Of a stretch of DNA of 64,000 nt, positions 50,385 to 62,170 are shown one piece after another. Numbering within the stretch: position 1 is the first letter of the stretch; every line of letters starts with the position of its first letter. The notes beneath the pieces are model-generated. The model did not search any database. It had not been told where the DNA came from and saw only the letters and a program-made list of their open reading frames with translations. The position numbers and the translations under genes are program-made. Where the stretch lies: the NCBI GenBank assembly GCA_050084515.1, contig CM114271.1:2418001-2482000 (forward strand), in the 5' to 3' direction. Origin of the DNA: Blasia pusilla. Its lineage: Eukaryota > Marchantiophyta > Marchantiopsida > Blasiales.

Positions 50385-51340
50385 TTGTGGGAGGGGACAC
50401 ATGTGTTGCAAGTGTGGGAGGATGGTAGAGTGCGTGTAGTGGCTCATCCTTTGCAAAGAGCACGTTTGGTGCGTCATGTCCACAAGGAGTTGGATCATTT
50501 TGGAGTGAAGCGGACGTACAACTTGCTCCACATTCAGTATTGGTGGCGAGGCATGCAAACTGAAGTTTAGCAATTTGAGCATTGAAACCACAATTTCATC
50601 CACTTCTGATCATGGGTTTAGGTTATAGATGGAATTTGGATCTTGGAGGACCTTTGCCTTTGACGGAGCGCCATATGTTGGTGATGGTCGAGCACTTCTC
50701 GAAGTGGATAGAGTTGGTTGCATTGCCTGGAAAAGTGAGTGAGGGAGTAGCGTATGCCTTCCTAGATCAGGATTTGAGTCATTATGGGACACTAGCTGAG
50801 GTGTTGACAGACCAAGGTACAGAGTTCCGCGGGGAGTTTCAAGCCTTGTATGATGAGGCACTGATCGACTACCGCACTACTTCACGAGATCATCCTGAGG
50901 CGGATGGACTAGCTGAGTGGATTGTGCAAATGGTGAAGCGAGGACTACGCAAGTATGGCTTGGAGAGAGGTCACCTAGGAGATTGGGACCTCCTATTTTC
51001 GTGGTTGGCGATGGGATACAGATTCAGCAGATAGGCATCTTTAGCATCTTTCTTGCCGTACTTGCTTTTGTATGGCCAAGAGCCAGATTTACCTACGGCC
51101 ATTTGTCGAGATGTTGGTGAGGTGTTGAATGAGCCTAATGTATGGATGCGAGCATGTTCTCAGAGTGCTGAGTTATTCCGGAGAGTGATGCCCATGGCGT
51201 TTGAGAACTTGGCGATTGCGCAACATCGAGATACATTGAGGTATGCGACTATTCGGGGAGGTGGTTATCGATCTACTATCCGGAGGTTTCATCATGGAGA
51301 CTATGTCTACTTACATCAAACGACACCCACGACCTAGGAT
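50385..51340 (+). pseudogene. Integrase, element C
   Basis: LVRHVHKELDHFGVKRTY with two His ligands and IQYWWRGMQTEV are present; the CxxC part is disrupted near 50575. The core has WNLDLGGPLPLTERH (first Asp), EVLTDQGTEFRGEF (second Asp) and EADGLAEWIVQMVKRGLRKY (Glu). After a stop come LPYLLLYGQEPDLPT, RVMPMAFENLAIAQHRDTLR and GDYVYLHQT, the C-terminal beta domain. Confidence 0.9.
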
Positions 51341-51367
51341 GTGAGTGTAGGGCCCACCATCTAAAGA

Positions 51368-51661
51368 GTGCGTGAGGTTTTACCATCCAATGTTCTCTTA
51401 TTGGAGGGACTCGATGGTATGATTTGGAAGGACCATGTGCGTAACTGTGCGCCATGTTATCTTCCGAACATTGATGGTACAGTTGATCCAAGCTTAGCAG
51501 TAGTTCCTGCTGGCTTGCGGTGTATGTTGTGTGGTTTCGCCCATGGTGCATCCACTATGCTAGTCTGTGATAGATGTTCGAGAGGATGGCATATGGCATG
51601 TTTGACGCCACCTCTCACCAAGGTTCCTCTGGGACGATGGATGTATCCCACATATACATAG
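51368..51661 (+). pseudogene. PHD finger at integrase C-terminus, element C
   Basis: After VREVLPSNVLLLEGLDG and WKDHVRNCAPCYLP the frame encodes LRCMLCGFAHGASTMLVCDR, then CSRGWHMACLTPP. These give six ligands of a C4HC3 PHD zinc finger in order (CxxC, CxxC, H, C). The last pair, normally in W-x-C-P-x-C, reads WMYPTY, so both cysteines are tyrosines (TAT for TGT/TGC). PHD fingers commonly read histone H3 tails; here the role would be targeting or self-regulation, which is inference. Confidence 0.85.
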
Positions 51662-51847
51662 CGTCGATAGTTCTACATTCTGACTTGTGTCTATGACATG
51701 GATGACAAGAAGGCAACTAACGATGGGGCCACATGAGCACCTGGCCTTCTTGCTCTTAGCGTCCGAGAGATGTATGTCATGGTAGGTAGGGATAGATGGT
51801 CTTGTTGTTTGGATGCCATGAGTAAGGATGTGTAGAGCGATCCCACA

Positions 51848-52340
51848 TAGATTGGTGAGATCTAGCAGAGCGCCTTCTAGAGTAATGGAGGACAAGCTTA
51901 AGAGGTCGAAGATGACATGTTGAGGCCCCGGGAAACCTGAGAGAGGAGGTTTCCCCTTCGTTTCGGCTCATTTGGAACCATATTGAGGAACTTACTATTT
52001 TAGGTAAGTACTATTTTGAGTATATAGTCGACTTTATATTTTTGGTATGTGGTCTTTGACTTCCTACATTAGGTCAAGAGCCAAGGAGGTGACTTGGGAG
52101 CATAGATTACCATGGAGAGAGCTTGGGGGAGGGGAGGGGTATACCTCAAGGAGAGAGAGCTTGAGAGCTCATTCTCTCTTGGTTGAACCTCTTGGCATGA
52201 GGTAGCGGAGCTATGGTCTTACTTGCCTTGTGTGTGTAACCCAAGCCTCTTATTATGAGAGTGGGTTTGGTTTGACATTGAGAGGGACATGTGAGAGTGC
52301 ACTCATTTGAGAGCTATGGTGTTGGAAGAGATTGGATCTT
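51848..52340 (+). repeat. Shared 0.5-kb repeat, copy 2
   Basis: This copy matches 37725-38223. It lies between the PHD finger and the chromodomain of element C. The 20-bp sequence GTTGTTTGGATGCCATGAGT occurs on both sides (51804-51823 and 52376-52395), as if a target sequence had been duplicated. Confidence 0.88.
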
Positions 52341-52467
52341 CATTTAATTGGAGATATTTTGGTACTTCTTGTCTCGTTGTTTGGATGCCATGAGTTAACA
52401 TGGGATCATCCGTGTTTGTGTGTGTGTTCGGTAACAACAATGTATATTGTGTAAGGGTTTAGGGTAT

Positions 52468-52617
52468 ATGCGCACGAAAAAGTATAAGTACAAGTACTTG
52501 GTCAAGTGCAAGGGCTACCATCAGAAAGAGGCGACTTGGATTGCAGAGGCAGACCTAGAACACGTGCAAGAGGTTTTGCAAGACTTCAAACAGTTGCAAG
52601 GGAAGCACATGCGTTAG
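52468..52617 (+). CDS. Chromodomain, 49 codons, end of element C pol
   Basis: A short open frame from ATG 52468 to TAG 52615 encodes a basic start, then KYLVKCKGYHQKEATWIAEA and DLEHVQEVLQDF. This is the strand-strand-helix pattern of a chromodomain (Y-L-V-K-W/C-K-G-Y ... T-W ... L). Cys replaces the usual Trp after LVK. It is the normal C-terminus of chromoviral polyproteins, cut off from the integrase by the inserted repeat. It is unlikely to be a gene by itself. Confidence 0.82.
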   Translation: MRTKKYKYKYLVKCKGYHQKEATWIAEADLEHVQEVLQDFKQLQGKHMR

Positions 52618-52666
52618 TACACGGAGAAGCTAGGACATGACTTATGACCAAAAGACTTGGGCCAAA

Positions 52667-53394
52667 TGTTAGAATCTCAACATCCACTTCTCTGAGCACC
52701 ATTAATCTGATCGCACCGGCCTTTCGCGTGTCCGCGAGAATTTTCGCGGCGCTTCCGACGACACGTCACACGCGTACTGATGGTGTTCATCATTCATGTC
52801 GCAATTTCCCGAGAGAAGAAAGTGGCGAGTTTGCGTGAGTGCTGAGAAATATGTAGGATAGAGATCCACTTCTCTGAGCATCACTAATCTAATCTCCCCT
52901 CTTGTATGAGGAGAAGCCTAGATTGATGGTTCTGACTTAGACGTCGGAGAAGTCATAGTAATATGAGGTAAGTGATTTATAGAGTAGAGTTACTAAGATT
53001 ATCTAACCCTATATTGCATCAAGGTGCGGGGCATCTTGATGCATCGCGGGTATCAGTGGGCGTAGCCCCTAGAATGCCAAGACGACGCCGGGGCATCCTG
53101 ATGCATCGCGGGGATTCGTGGGCGCAACCTCTGGAAAGCCAAGAGGACGCAAGGGTTCAGGGTATAGCCCCCGGAAAAAAATTTCTACTAGTTGAAATAG
53201 GTAAAAAAAATCTAGTTTCCCAATTAGTGAAATAGTTGGGAGCCGCAGGGGTAGCGTATTCTCATATGTCGAGTTATGTCCATGTTCAGGTTCCATCGAA
53301 GCTCTTCTATGAGCGCATGGACAGACTAGGCTACTTTGTATCTCTTAGTTTTTTAAAGATTTCAGTGATTTCGGTCACTTTCTGTTTTCTCACT
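52667..53394 (+). repeat. Solo LTR of the element F family, with 5-bp target duplication
   Basis: The segment starts TGTTAGAATCTCAACATCC and ends TTTCTGTTTTCTCACT, matching the ends of the F LTR in the opposite orientation to F. Exact CCAAA copies flank it (52662-52666 and 53395-53399). It is about 730 bp against 421-434 bp for the F LTRs, because of an internal duplicated segment (52688-52880) and a GC-rich tandem repeat (53031-53153). Confidence 0.9.
53031..53153. repeat. GC-rich tandem repeat inside solo LTR, two units of about 62 bp
   Basis: Two units share GATGCATCGCGGG, GTGGGCG and GCCAAGA(C/G)GACGC in the same order. A third partial unit (GGTATAGCCCCCGG) follows. Confidence 0.85.
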
Positions 53395-53399
53395 CCAAA

Positions 53400-53952
53400 G
53401 GTTGTTGTAACTAGAGCAGGCTAGTGTTGCAATAAAGGAATGCATGAATTTGGAGATTTGATGCTTGTGTTATTTGCAATTTACATTGGGTAGTGCATGG
53501 CAATGAGTAGTTCCTCATATGCTTAGGATATAGGTCAAGAGGATAGACAAGAAGTATTTGAGGTAAGAGCTTGTATTTGGATAAGCACCTAGAACAGGAC
53601 CAAGTGTTGGGTAGCTAACACTTGGGCTCGCCCTAGCGTCGGCGGGGCAGATCACTCTATCTTGGGGCTTGGGGTGACCTTACTCGTGAGTGAAGGAGTG
53701 AATTTAGTGATGCGCGTAAGTCAAATATGAGAGTAACACAAAATAACTATGAATTGTGTACTATGTAAACAAGTGAGATGTTTACGAGTTGTGAGCAAGA
53801 GAAGTCTTAGGTAGCAAACTTAGTTAGCTTATTTGATAGGTTACTACAAGGGCGGAAGCAAGCGTGGTGAATATTTAAAGTGTTTCATGCATTTATGGTC
53901 GCGAATAAGGAAACCAAAACCAAACCCAGAACTCAAACTTAAGAGAAGTCGA
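53400..53952. other. Spacer between solo LTRs, possibly the 3' end of element C
   Basis: No gene recognised. This sequence would directly follow the chromodomain of C if the solo LTR at 52667-53394 were removed, so it may be the 3' untranslated region or LTR of C. Confidence 0.4.
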
Positions 53953-54768
53953 GTCTTGGACAGAGACGTAGCCAAGAGGTGAGAATTGGAATTGGGACGC
54001 AACTAGCGTTTGGAGTTTCTGAATGTACTTTTGACCATAAATTTTAGTCACAAGATGCGTTTAGGACGAGTAGGATAACGTTGGAAAGCTTATGCATAGC
54101 CAGTTCTAGTGAACAAAGATCTTGGCAAATGCTTAAGCAGAAGCCGAGATATGGTCCAAAACCAACTATACATGGAGTTGGGTTAAGGGCCAAAAAGAGG
54201 GGCCCGTGTGCTCTTTCCTAAAGGTAGGGGGACCCAAGGGATCCCCAGAAGTACTAGTAAGGGGGAAGGTCTCCAAGGGTGATTGGGACTTGAATCCCAC
54301 TCTGGGCGCCGCGGGGTGATTCAAGGGCACGGAATGGATCAAGAGTTTTGGCGTTGGGATTCAAAACCCAAACCAAGTCCAATATAGTGGATTTCGGAGG
54401 TCCCTATTGGATTCCAACTCGTGACTCATATTTTTGAGTCTTGATTGAGGGCTCATGCGAGGTCCATTGGACAGTTGGGACCGCTAAGCCCGCAAACGTA
54501 GTTTTAGATGCCTGGACTAACGAGAAAGTGTGTCCCAACTCTAGGAAGACTTGCCTATGTTGGGAATCTAAGAATGAGAAAAGGTTGAGCTTGATGAAGT
54601 ATTGAGTCGAGGACTTGGTGGGTTGGAAGTGATGAGTCTGGCTTGGGTCAACCCAAGTCAGACTAACGTGAGTGTGTTTGGGTGCAGGTCGACGATGACA
54701 GCGTGTCCTACTGAACGTACGCTTCCATAACTATAATATTGAAGTTCAAGGAGAGTAGATGCACGATA
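53953..54768 (+). repeat. Solo LTR of the element B family
   Basis: It is similar to 32180-33150 from GGTGAGAATTGG through CTAACGTGAGTGTGTTTGG to GAGAGTAGATGCACGATA, in the same orientation. It lacks the 220-bp insertion of the B LTR and has a small extra piece at about 54155-54230. No gag or primer site follows. Confidence 0.85.
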
Positions 54769-57700
54769 AAATATCCTCATACTTACCCTTCGTGTGGTTG
54801 GAAACTATATGCTAGACTATAGATTGGAAAATTTTGACTGGCCATGATTTACTCTCTACTCCATTGAGGGAGATCAAGATCTAAGAACTAAAATTTTAAC
54901 TTATGGTTACAATGATAGATAAATCTAAACTCTAATCTTAGCATTGATATCTTTAATTTCTTTGTGTTCAACATAGTGCAAAACATTGAAAAATCACTAG
55001 TGATGATAAATCAAAGAGTTGACAAAGGGGAAATTTGTCTTATAGATACTAAAATAACTTAAATGGCACCAAAATGGGCATGAGATATAGGAAAACTTAC
55101 ATGAGCAAAACCAATACTTTGACGCTCGAATAAACCTCCCATTGCTATCAATTGAGGTAGGAATTTTTTTTGCTTCAAGGTAGTCAATTGAACTTGTGAA
55201 AATTGAGGATGAGAATTTTTGTTTAATATCCTCTTTCCCATACAATCGGGATGATTTGTGGAAGGAAATCCCAGATAGTGTTATGTTATCCATATGAATT
55301 AGAGGTTGAGATGGTGCAACTCCTACATTCTCCATGTGTCTTGTAGACTTTTTTGGGGGGGCATCTGATGGCGTAATATGCATGCATTGATGCTTGTAGC
55401 ATGTTTCCTATGTTAACCAAATATATTTTATGTTTAGGGTTTGGGATCTAACTTAGAACTAGTAAACAAATTCGCTTAAATTTCTTATTTCTAGGAAATT
55501 GTATGCAATGGAAAGTGGAAATAGTCTAAGTTAAGTCTTTTGGTTCTAATAATAGATTATGTTAATTATTTCCTTTAACCTCTATAGTACAAAAACTTTC
55601 CTTGCTTGTAATCCTAGTGAGTTTATTTTCAAGATTACAATTCAAATAGTTTCAAAAAACTTTAGATTGGACTTAACATACGTACAAAAACTAGTAACGT
55701 CTAACACAAATATGATAAAGTATAATTGATAAAAATTGAGTAAACGCCAGCCTTCCATTGACTTCAAGGAACTTAATATTAAGAGCGAAAAAAAATCCCA
55801 TGAAAGAAAAAACAAGGGAGACCCAATAAGCCAAACACTAATGTTAGCATGAATATATAATTTGATCATAAGTAGTCATATGAGAAGAGAATTAGAACTA
55901 CAATATTATGAGATTGCACTAGTGGGCATGGCCAAGAGATCCCCCAAATAGTCTTAAACAAATTCCCAAACTCTAATTTTTAGAAAATCTAAACTTCCCT
56001 CCCCAATTGTAGTCCCCATGGTTCCCCTTATTTTAAAACCCTCCATTCTTCATTTAGGAAAGTCCTCCATCTCCAATTAAAAAAAAAGGCCCTTTCCATT
56101 ACCTCCTTCTTAAAGAAACAAAACTCTCTATCCCTCAAAACTCTCCTTGCACCTCCTAACTACCAAACTCTAAAATATAAGAAATTATTTAAACATTCAT
56201 TTTCAGCACGAGAAATATATTTATCACAACTACCAAACTCCAAAAATAACAATAATATGAGTGTGAACTAAGGAGTTAAGTTTCTTTAGGGATGTTCAAT
56301 ATAAGCTTAGCTTATTGATTCCAAGGTATCCACTCCAAATGAAAAAGACTCCACAAAATGACTTACTCATGAGTTTTTAGTGGAGTAATTTATTTTATCT
56401 AAAAATTGAGAGTGAAATAATTAGGAAAGAATGAGTGCTTAGGAAAAGTGAGGCAATAAGAAGAAAAAAATATTGGGGAGTCCATACCGTATAAGACTTA
56501 AAAGTGTATTGATCTTTTGAGTCTGTACTAAGAGTGACGTCACAAAGAGCTGGAAGAAGGTGATCACAAATGGGTGATAGTTTCACTTTTCGATCGTTTA
56601 GTTGACCCCGTACAACTGCAATCACCCCATTCAAGGAATAATCCCATATTAGCTCTTCTCTCATTAATTTCTGCATTCAATATTTAAGTAGGAAATAGTA
56701 AACAAAAGAAATGAATCAAAGAGGAAGGAGAATCCAAAAAAAAGTGCAAGAAGGGGGGAATTAGAGAGTTGAGGAATGCCAAAGCGACACTTGGCCAAGG
56801 AAGAATGAAAGAAGAAATCCCCTTAAACCTAACTTCAGTGATACTAGAAAAAATACCAATGAAAATTAAACTAGTGAGGCGGCTCCAAAAGATGGGGTCT
56901 ATGCAATCCGAATAAGCTCATAATACAAACTTATGAGTTGAACTACATGTTTCTTCTTCTTCATGTTTATGTTTTGTGTGAGTGCATGTTGAATGTGAAG
57001 GCGAGTCGATGAAGAGTGTGGGCCTAGGTTCAGAAATTTCTTGTGAGTGCGTCTCTTACCCTATATAGTTTAGTGTCCAAAAATACAATCCCCTCGTTTC
57101 CCTAAGGGCTTTCGTCGTGTTCAGACATTTTCCCTATGGAACAGAGGGGTTCTCCGTGGAATTCAACCCATACCAACTTATGGGTTAAGATATATAAACT
57201 AAACTACATCGGTGCCCATAGTATAATTTTTTTTTAAATATACATATAGATATTATGTAAATGTAAATGTGAAAACATCCTAGGCCTTGAGGGCCATTTT
57301 GGTTGAAAAGTTAAAAAAATAGTGAAAAAAATAGAACGACATACAATAAAATGCTTATATACAGAGAAAATCACTGGCATTGAATAAAAAAAACATATTG
57401 AATATTGAGGGTGCATCCAATAAACCAGATACACAGTACTAATAGCTAACCTTATCCAAAGTGGAAAATTCCATAATAGCTAAACCGATATAGAGTGCAA
57501 CGACGGGCTATAGAATACACGATTCAACACATAGGAAGAGGGAAGAGGAAGACAGACTAAAGGATTCAATACAAGAAGCCAAGTCCATCAGTTACAAAAG
57601 ATTCAATACAAACCCGTGCAGTCATGATACATTAATACAACCAATACATAGTGACGACTAACACGTTGAAAGCATAACCTTACAATTTATTCATCCAATA

Positions 57701-58080
57701 ATATTTCTCCACGTCATAGTATGGATTCGCTAGAGGATTTGTAGTGCGACGGAAAAAATTTGTGTTCTACACGCACTTCGGAGGAACCGCAAAGTACGGG
57801 CTCTAAGTTGGGGCCATAACGAGCATGTCTATTGGCCCTACTAATGATTTTTCCCACATCGTCATGCCACTTTAGAAGTAAATTGGCTGGGATCTACAAA
57901 GCATTTAAAGCAATTGGGTCTTATTGTTTATAATATAGGAGCATAATCACAAAAGACAATGCATTCATCGAGCGAAGGAGATGGAGAAATACTTAAGAAG
58001 GACATTAGAATATCTATATCAACTAGGACTTAGTCTTTGAAATTTCTCCATTTATTCTAGCAAGCATTGCAATAGGATAT
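54769..58080. other. AT-rich region, no gene recognised
   Basis: Frames at 54997-55383 (-, 128 codons) and 56395-56676 (-, 93 codons) have no motif I recognise. Exons of an unknown gene cannot be excluded, but nothing supports one. Confidence 0.5.
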
Positions 58081-58560
58081 TAATAAAATAATCTTTGATC
58101 TAAGTTCGCTCCAAATATCATAATTTTTCTTTATTTTTATAGAAAAATAAGGTGAGATCATTGGAAATTCTTTGATCTATATTAGCTTTTTCTACCAAAA
58201 AATTCTCTATTTGATCAAACTATATTGGGAGATTAGTCAATTTTTTGTATTCTATGTTATCTCCTCTTCTCGAAAATTTATCTAATCTATAAGATAAGTT
58301 CCATGGGACACTATTTGATCCATGCTAGCTTTTGGTCTCATAAATCACTCTATTCAATAGAACTATATTGGAAGATTCATCACATTCTTAATTTTAACCA
58401 TATCATCTCTCAGTCCAAAATTTCTCTATTTCTTAGAATCTTAGAGTATGTGATTTTAATGGGATATTCTCAAATTTAATTTTATATCTTGGTCTTAAGA
58501 AAAATTTCTATGTAATGGGATTCATATGGAGATCAATTAAACCCTTTTTCTTTCCTCGAT
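58080..58560. repeat. Diverged tandem repeats of about 135 bp
   Basis: Paired phrases such as TTTGATCTATATTAGCTTTT (58170) and TTTGATCCATGCTAGCTTTT (58313), and AACTATATTGGGAGATTAGTC (58218) and AACTATATTGGAAGATTCATC (58353), show units about 135 bp apart. Weaker copies lie on both sides. Confidence 0.7.
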
Positions 58561-58859
58561 ATTAATTTCTAATCTCATTTATAATTTACAAAGTAAGATT
58601 CTTGATTTTCTTAAAATTGCATAGTGCGATTTATCTTAGTATTTTACCTCATAAATTTAACTGTTTACCTGGAATCCACACCAAAGGCTTATCTCCTTAC
58701 TCTAGATGATGATATTGTACAAGGGTCATGTAAACATACACAAGTTACTTTTTGACTTGTAACTCTAAATGATACTTCACTAAACTATAGGAGTTATCTT
58801 CACTCTTAAGCTTGGATATACACAAACATTCCTTCTCAACCTCAACCTTATATCTTTTA

Positions 58860-59340
58860 CACTTAAGTAAAATCTAAATAAATAAGCACATCACTTGGTG
58901 AATATGCCAACCGATTGCAAATCTATGTTAATATATGTAAGCTTTACTTCATTTGCTAAGAGTTTCTCCACAGTATGTTGATGTGCTTTATCGTTACATG
59001 AAATACGAGATTAATTTCTTACCAAATAAATACTATTAATATTATTTGCATATAGGAAAGTTGGATCAAATCAGTTTAACTCTATATCTACATGTAAATT
59101 TTTCAACCAAAGTAATTCGCATGTTAGCATGGTTGCTCCTTGTTCTATAACTTTTGTTGAAGATAAGGCAACCATGAGATGTTTCTTAGAAGTCCAACTT
59201 GGACTTGGAAACTAAAGTTAGTTTTTATCATTCGTTGCCCAATCTGTACAAATATATCCATTAAACTACAAAGGCTCAGAGAATGAGCAGTGAAGTCCAA
59301 ATTGAATAGTGAACTTCACATACCTCAAGATTCGTCTCAC
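58860..59340 (-). pseudogene. RNase H remnant, element E
   Basis: CVRRILRYVKFTIQFGLHF near 59300 and LQSVGIFTK near 58910 correspond to the start and end of the copia RNase H. The catalytic segments between them are decayed. Confidence 0.75.
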
Positions 59341-60009
59341 TTCATCAAGATGGACTTTTTATCGTCATTGACATTAGGTTCCAGCCGGATTGTCCCCATT
59401 TTTTCCTTACTGTTTTATGATTTGGATGACGAGACCCTGATCCAAGAAAGCGGAAGGATTGGTTTATACAAGAGTAAATTTTATCACTCACAATTTACAT
59501 ATTATCACATATTCCCTCAAATGCTACTAGTTTTTGTTTCATAAAATCATCACAAATGAAACTAGTGCTACAATTTCATATAGATAAATTTATCAAAATA
59601 AAATCAGTCTTCATTTTAGAACTAGATTTAACTATAGATAGTTGTAAAAAGTAGCTTTAGCATCTTGATATGACATGTCATTAAGTCATAAATAATGAAA
59701 TTTCATAGTTGAAATCACTTTTAAAACAAGTAGTTAATTCCACCTTTGATCCATTTAGTTCATCTAAGTTGTAAGATACAATTAAAATATGCCGAGCGAT
59801 CATCCTAATATTATCTAGCTACAAAACCAATGCTCTTGGACTTAGTTGAAAATGAAGGTGTTGGAATTGCTTCTTCTGTTACTTCATTTTCTCTCAGCTT
59901 CATACTTTGGTCCAATAACGTCAAGGTGGGCTTGCACGTTGTTATGCCAGACTTAAAAAGCTTTTCAAGATCATAGTGGATAAATTGGATGTTACCTTCT
60001 TCCTCAATA

Positions 60010-60720
60010 TACTTAGCACCAAGAAAGAACTTGATCTATCCAAATTCTTACAATTCAAACTCTACTTGCAATTGAAATTTTCATCTTCTATATCAAGTGC
60101 TAAATGCTCGCTACGACAATTCATAATCAAATCATCGACATAGATAATGATTAGAATCATATATCCTTTAACTCTTTATAAGGAATTTGAAAGAGAAACT
60201 TGAAATCCAAGGTTCTTTTAGAATTTATTGATCTTATCATCCCAAGCTTTAAGAGCTTGTTAGAGTCCACAAGAAGGCTTTCTCATTTTGCATACTAGAG
60301 AAAGATAATTTGGATGCTCATGTGATCATATAGGATTGGACTATGTAGACTTCCTCCTTCAATTATCTATTTAGAAATACATTTTTGAAATCCATGTGAC
60401 GCATTCTCTAAGATTTGCTAGTTGCTAATGAGAATATTGACAATAAAGATAATGTTTCTTATTATCAACATGTTGGTTACAAGACTCAATATCTTATCAT
60501 AGTCCAAGCATATTCCTTTGCTAATAATAAGGCCTTGCGTCTACTAATTATAATAATACCATTGGAATTACACTTCATCTTGAACATCCATTTTCATCAA
60601 ATTTACTTCTAAATTCTTATCTTATGGAAGCTTAACCAACTTCCAATTTTGGTACTTCTTCAAGATTGCAAGCTCTTTAATGCTTCCTCCATAGGACCAT
60701 AGCTTTAACTTACTATGGCA
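60010..60720 (-). pseudogene. Reverse transcriptase remnant, element E
   Basis: LKKYQNWKLVKLP near 60650 is the copia RT start. GYMILIIIYVDDLIMNC at about 60165-60115 carries the YVDD catalytic box. Between and after these the frame is broken. Confidence 0.8.
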
Positions 60721-62170
60721 TATGAAACTTCCTCTCCAAGAGTTCTCGATTCCTACACTTAAGGAGTCTTTACCATGTATGAATTTGAAGGAGCCATGCA
60801 TGAATCTTTATACGATATAACTTATCTTGTTTGATGTTCTAAGTATAGAAGTCGAATGAGGACTACAATATTTTGCTCCATCATCTTTGAATGATTGATT
60901 ATGCATGGTGCATTGTGATTCCCTATTATGAGCAAGGTTGCATGTGGACAAAGTCCGTGTCCGTGGACATGTCCATGTCCGTCCTGAGGAAGGACTTGTC
61001 CGTATGGGTCGCACCTTTCCCTTCTTTTTCATTCCCCTTGCCTTCGTGTTCCACATTCCCCCATTTCTTCCTCCCTTCACCTCCACTCCCTCCTCCCTCA
61101 TTGCTCCCCTCATCCTTGCCTTGCCTTCCATCATTGACTAAAAGTGTGGGTCCTACCTCTTGGAACCCATGTCAATCACAAACGACTAGCCCAACACTTG
61201 CAACTAATAAAACCTCAAATATAAATTCCCCTTTTTCCTCCATAATTACTTCAAATTTTTTTTTCCTCTCAACTATTCGAGACTCATTTGCTTACTTTGA
61301 AACTAGTTTAGTTCTATAATAGAGTTAATTCTTCAGAGTTTTGGGATAAGAAAATTTTTTAATGTTGAAGGAGATGTAGATAAGTGAGGTTCATGACAAT
61401 AAATGTTTTTTTCCAAAATTATTGTTTTTAAACTATAAGCAATGAATGAGAAAAACAGAAGCATAGCTATCCCAAGGAGTAAGTTGGAAGTAGCGCAACC
61501 TTTTGAAGTGAAAAGACCACTTCTTGCAGGAACTTTGTGAGTGCAAAAAACTACTACTTTGACTTGTTATTTTTAGTCATTTTGTATGATTTCTTTATGA
61601 CTTTTTTGTAAGCTTTCTACAAGGGAGTTGTGGGTATAAAAATGACTTTGTAGATTGGAAAAATCTCATGATAGACTTGTAAAGATACGAGTAGGTTGCA
61701 AGCCACCTACTGTTGAATAACAAGTGTAAAAAAATGACACTTCCGATTTGCATCATGCTCACAAACTATGAGCCGATTTTTTTCTTCTATAGTGGAAGCT
61801 TACGATGAGTGAAGAACTTGTAAGCTTGCGATCACATTTTAAGAAAGTTGTGAATAATATAAGACTCCAAAATTGACTAAAAATATACTGGTGATTTTTT
61901 TTCATACCTTCAATTCATTTCATCAAACACCCTATCTCTACCATTGCAAAATTTCTTAGTAGAAGGATTATACCATCTATAATTGTTAAAATCTACAGCA
62001 TATCCCAGTAAAATTCATCTTTCTTCTCTTCTATCTAACTTATTAAGCTTTTCACTTGGAATATGAAAAAAGAAAATATAAGCAAATCTCTTAAGGAAGG
62101 AAAGATTAGGCTTGTTTTATACAGAGAGATCTTGTACTATCTTTGTATGCAATATTGCCATGGATATTCT

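Larger units (their letters stand above)
44849..52617 (+). mobile_element. Ty3/gypsy element C with C5-methyltransferase, PHD and chromodomain remnants; rearranged
   Basis: Order along the window: gag (+); protease plus the motif-I part of a cytosine-C5 methyltransferase (on the minus strand, an internal inversion); the motif-IV part of the methyltransferase (+); RT; RNase H; integrase; PHD finger; an inserted 0.5-kb repeat; chromodomain. RNase H and integrase after RT is the gypsy order. Stops are frequent, and many can be explained by C-to-T or G-to-A change. LTRs were not identified. The likely ancestral order is gag-PR-MTase-RT-RH-IN-PHD-chromodomain. Confidence 0.88.

Noticed and set aside
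55642-57434. Several minus-strand frames of 60-95 codons as exons of an unknown gene
   Set aside because: No family similarity, no consistent splice sites or codon pattern; AT-rich DNA gives such frames by chance.
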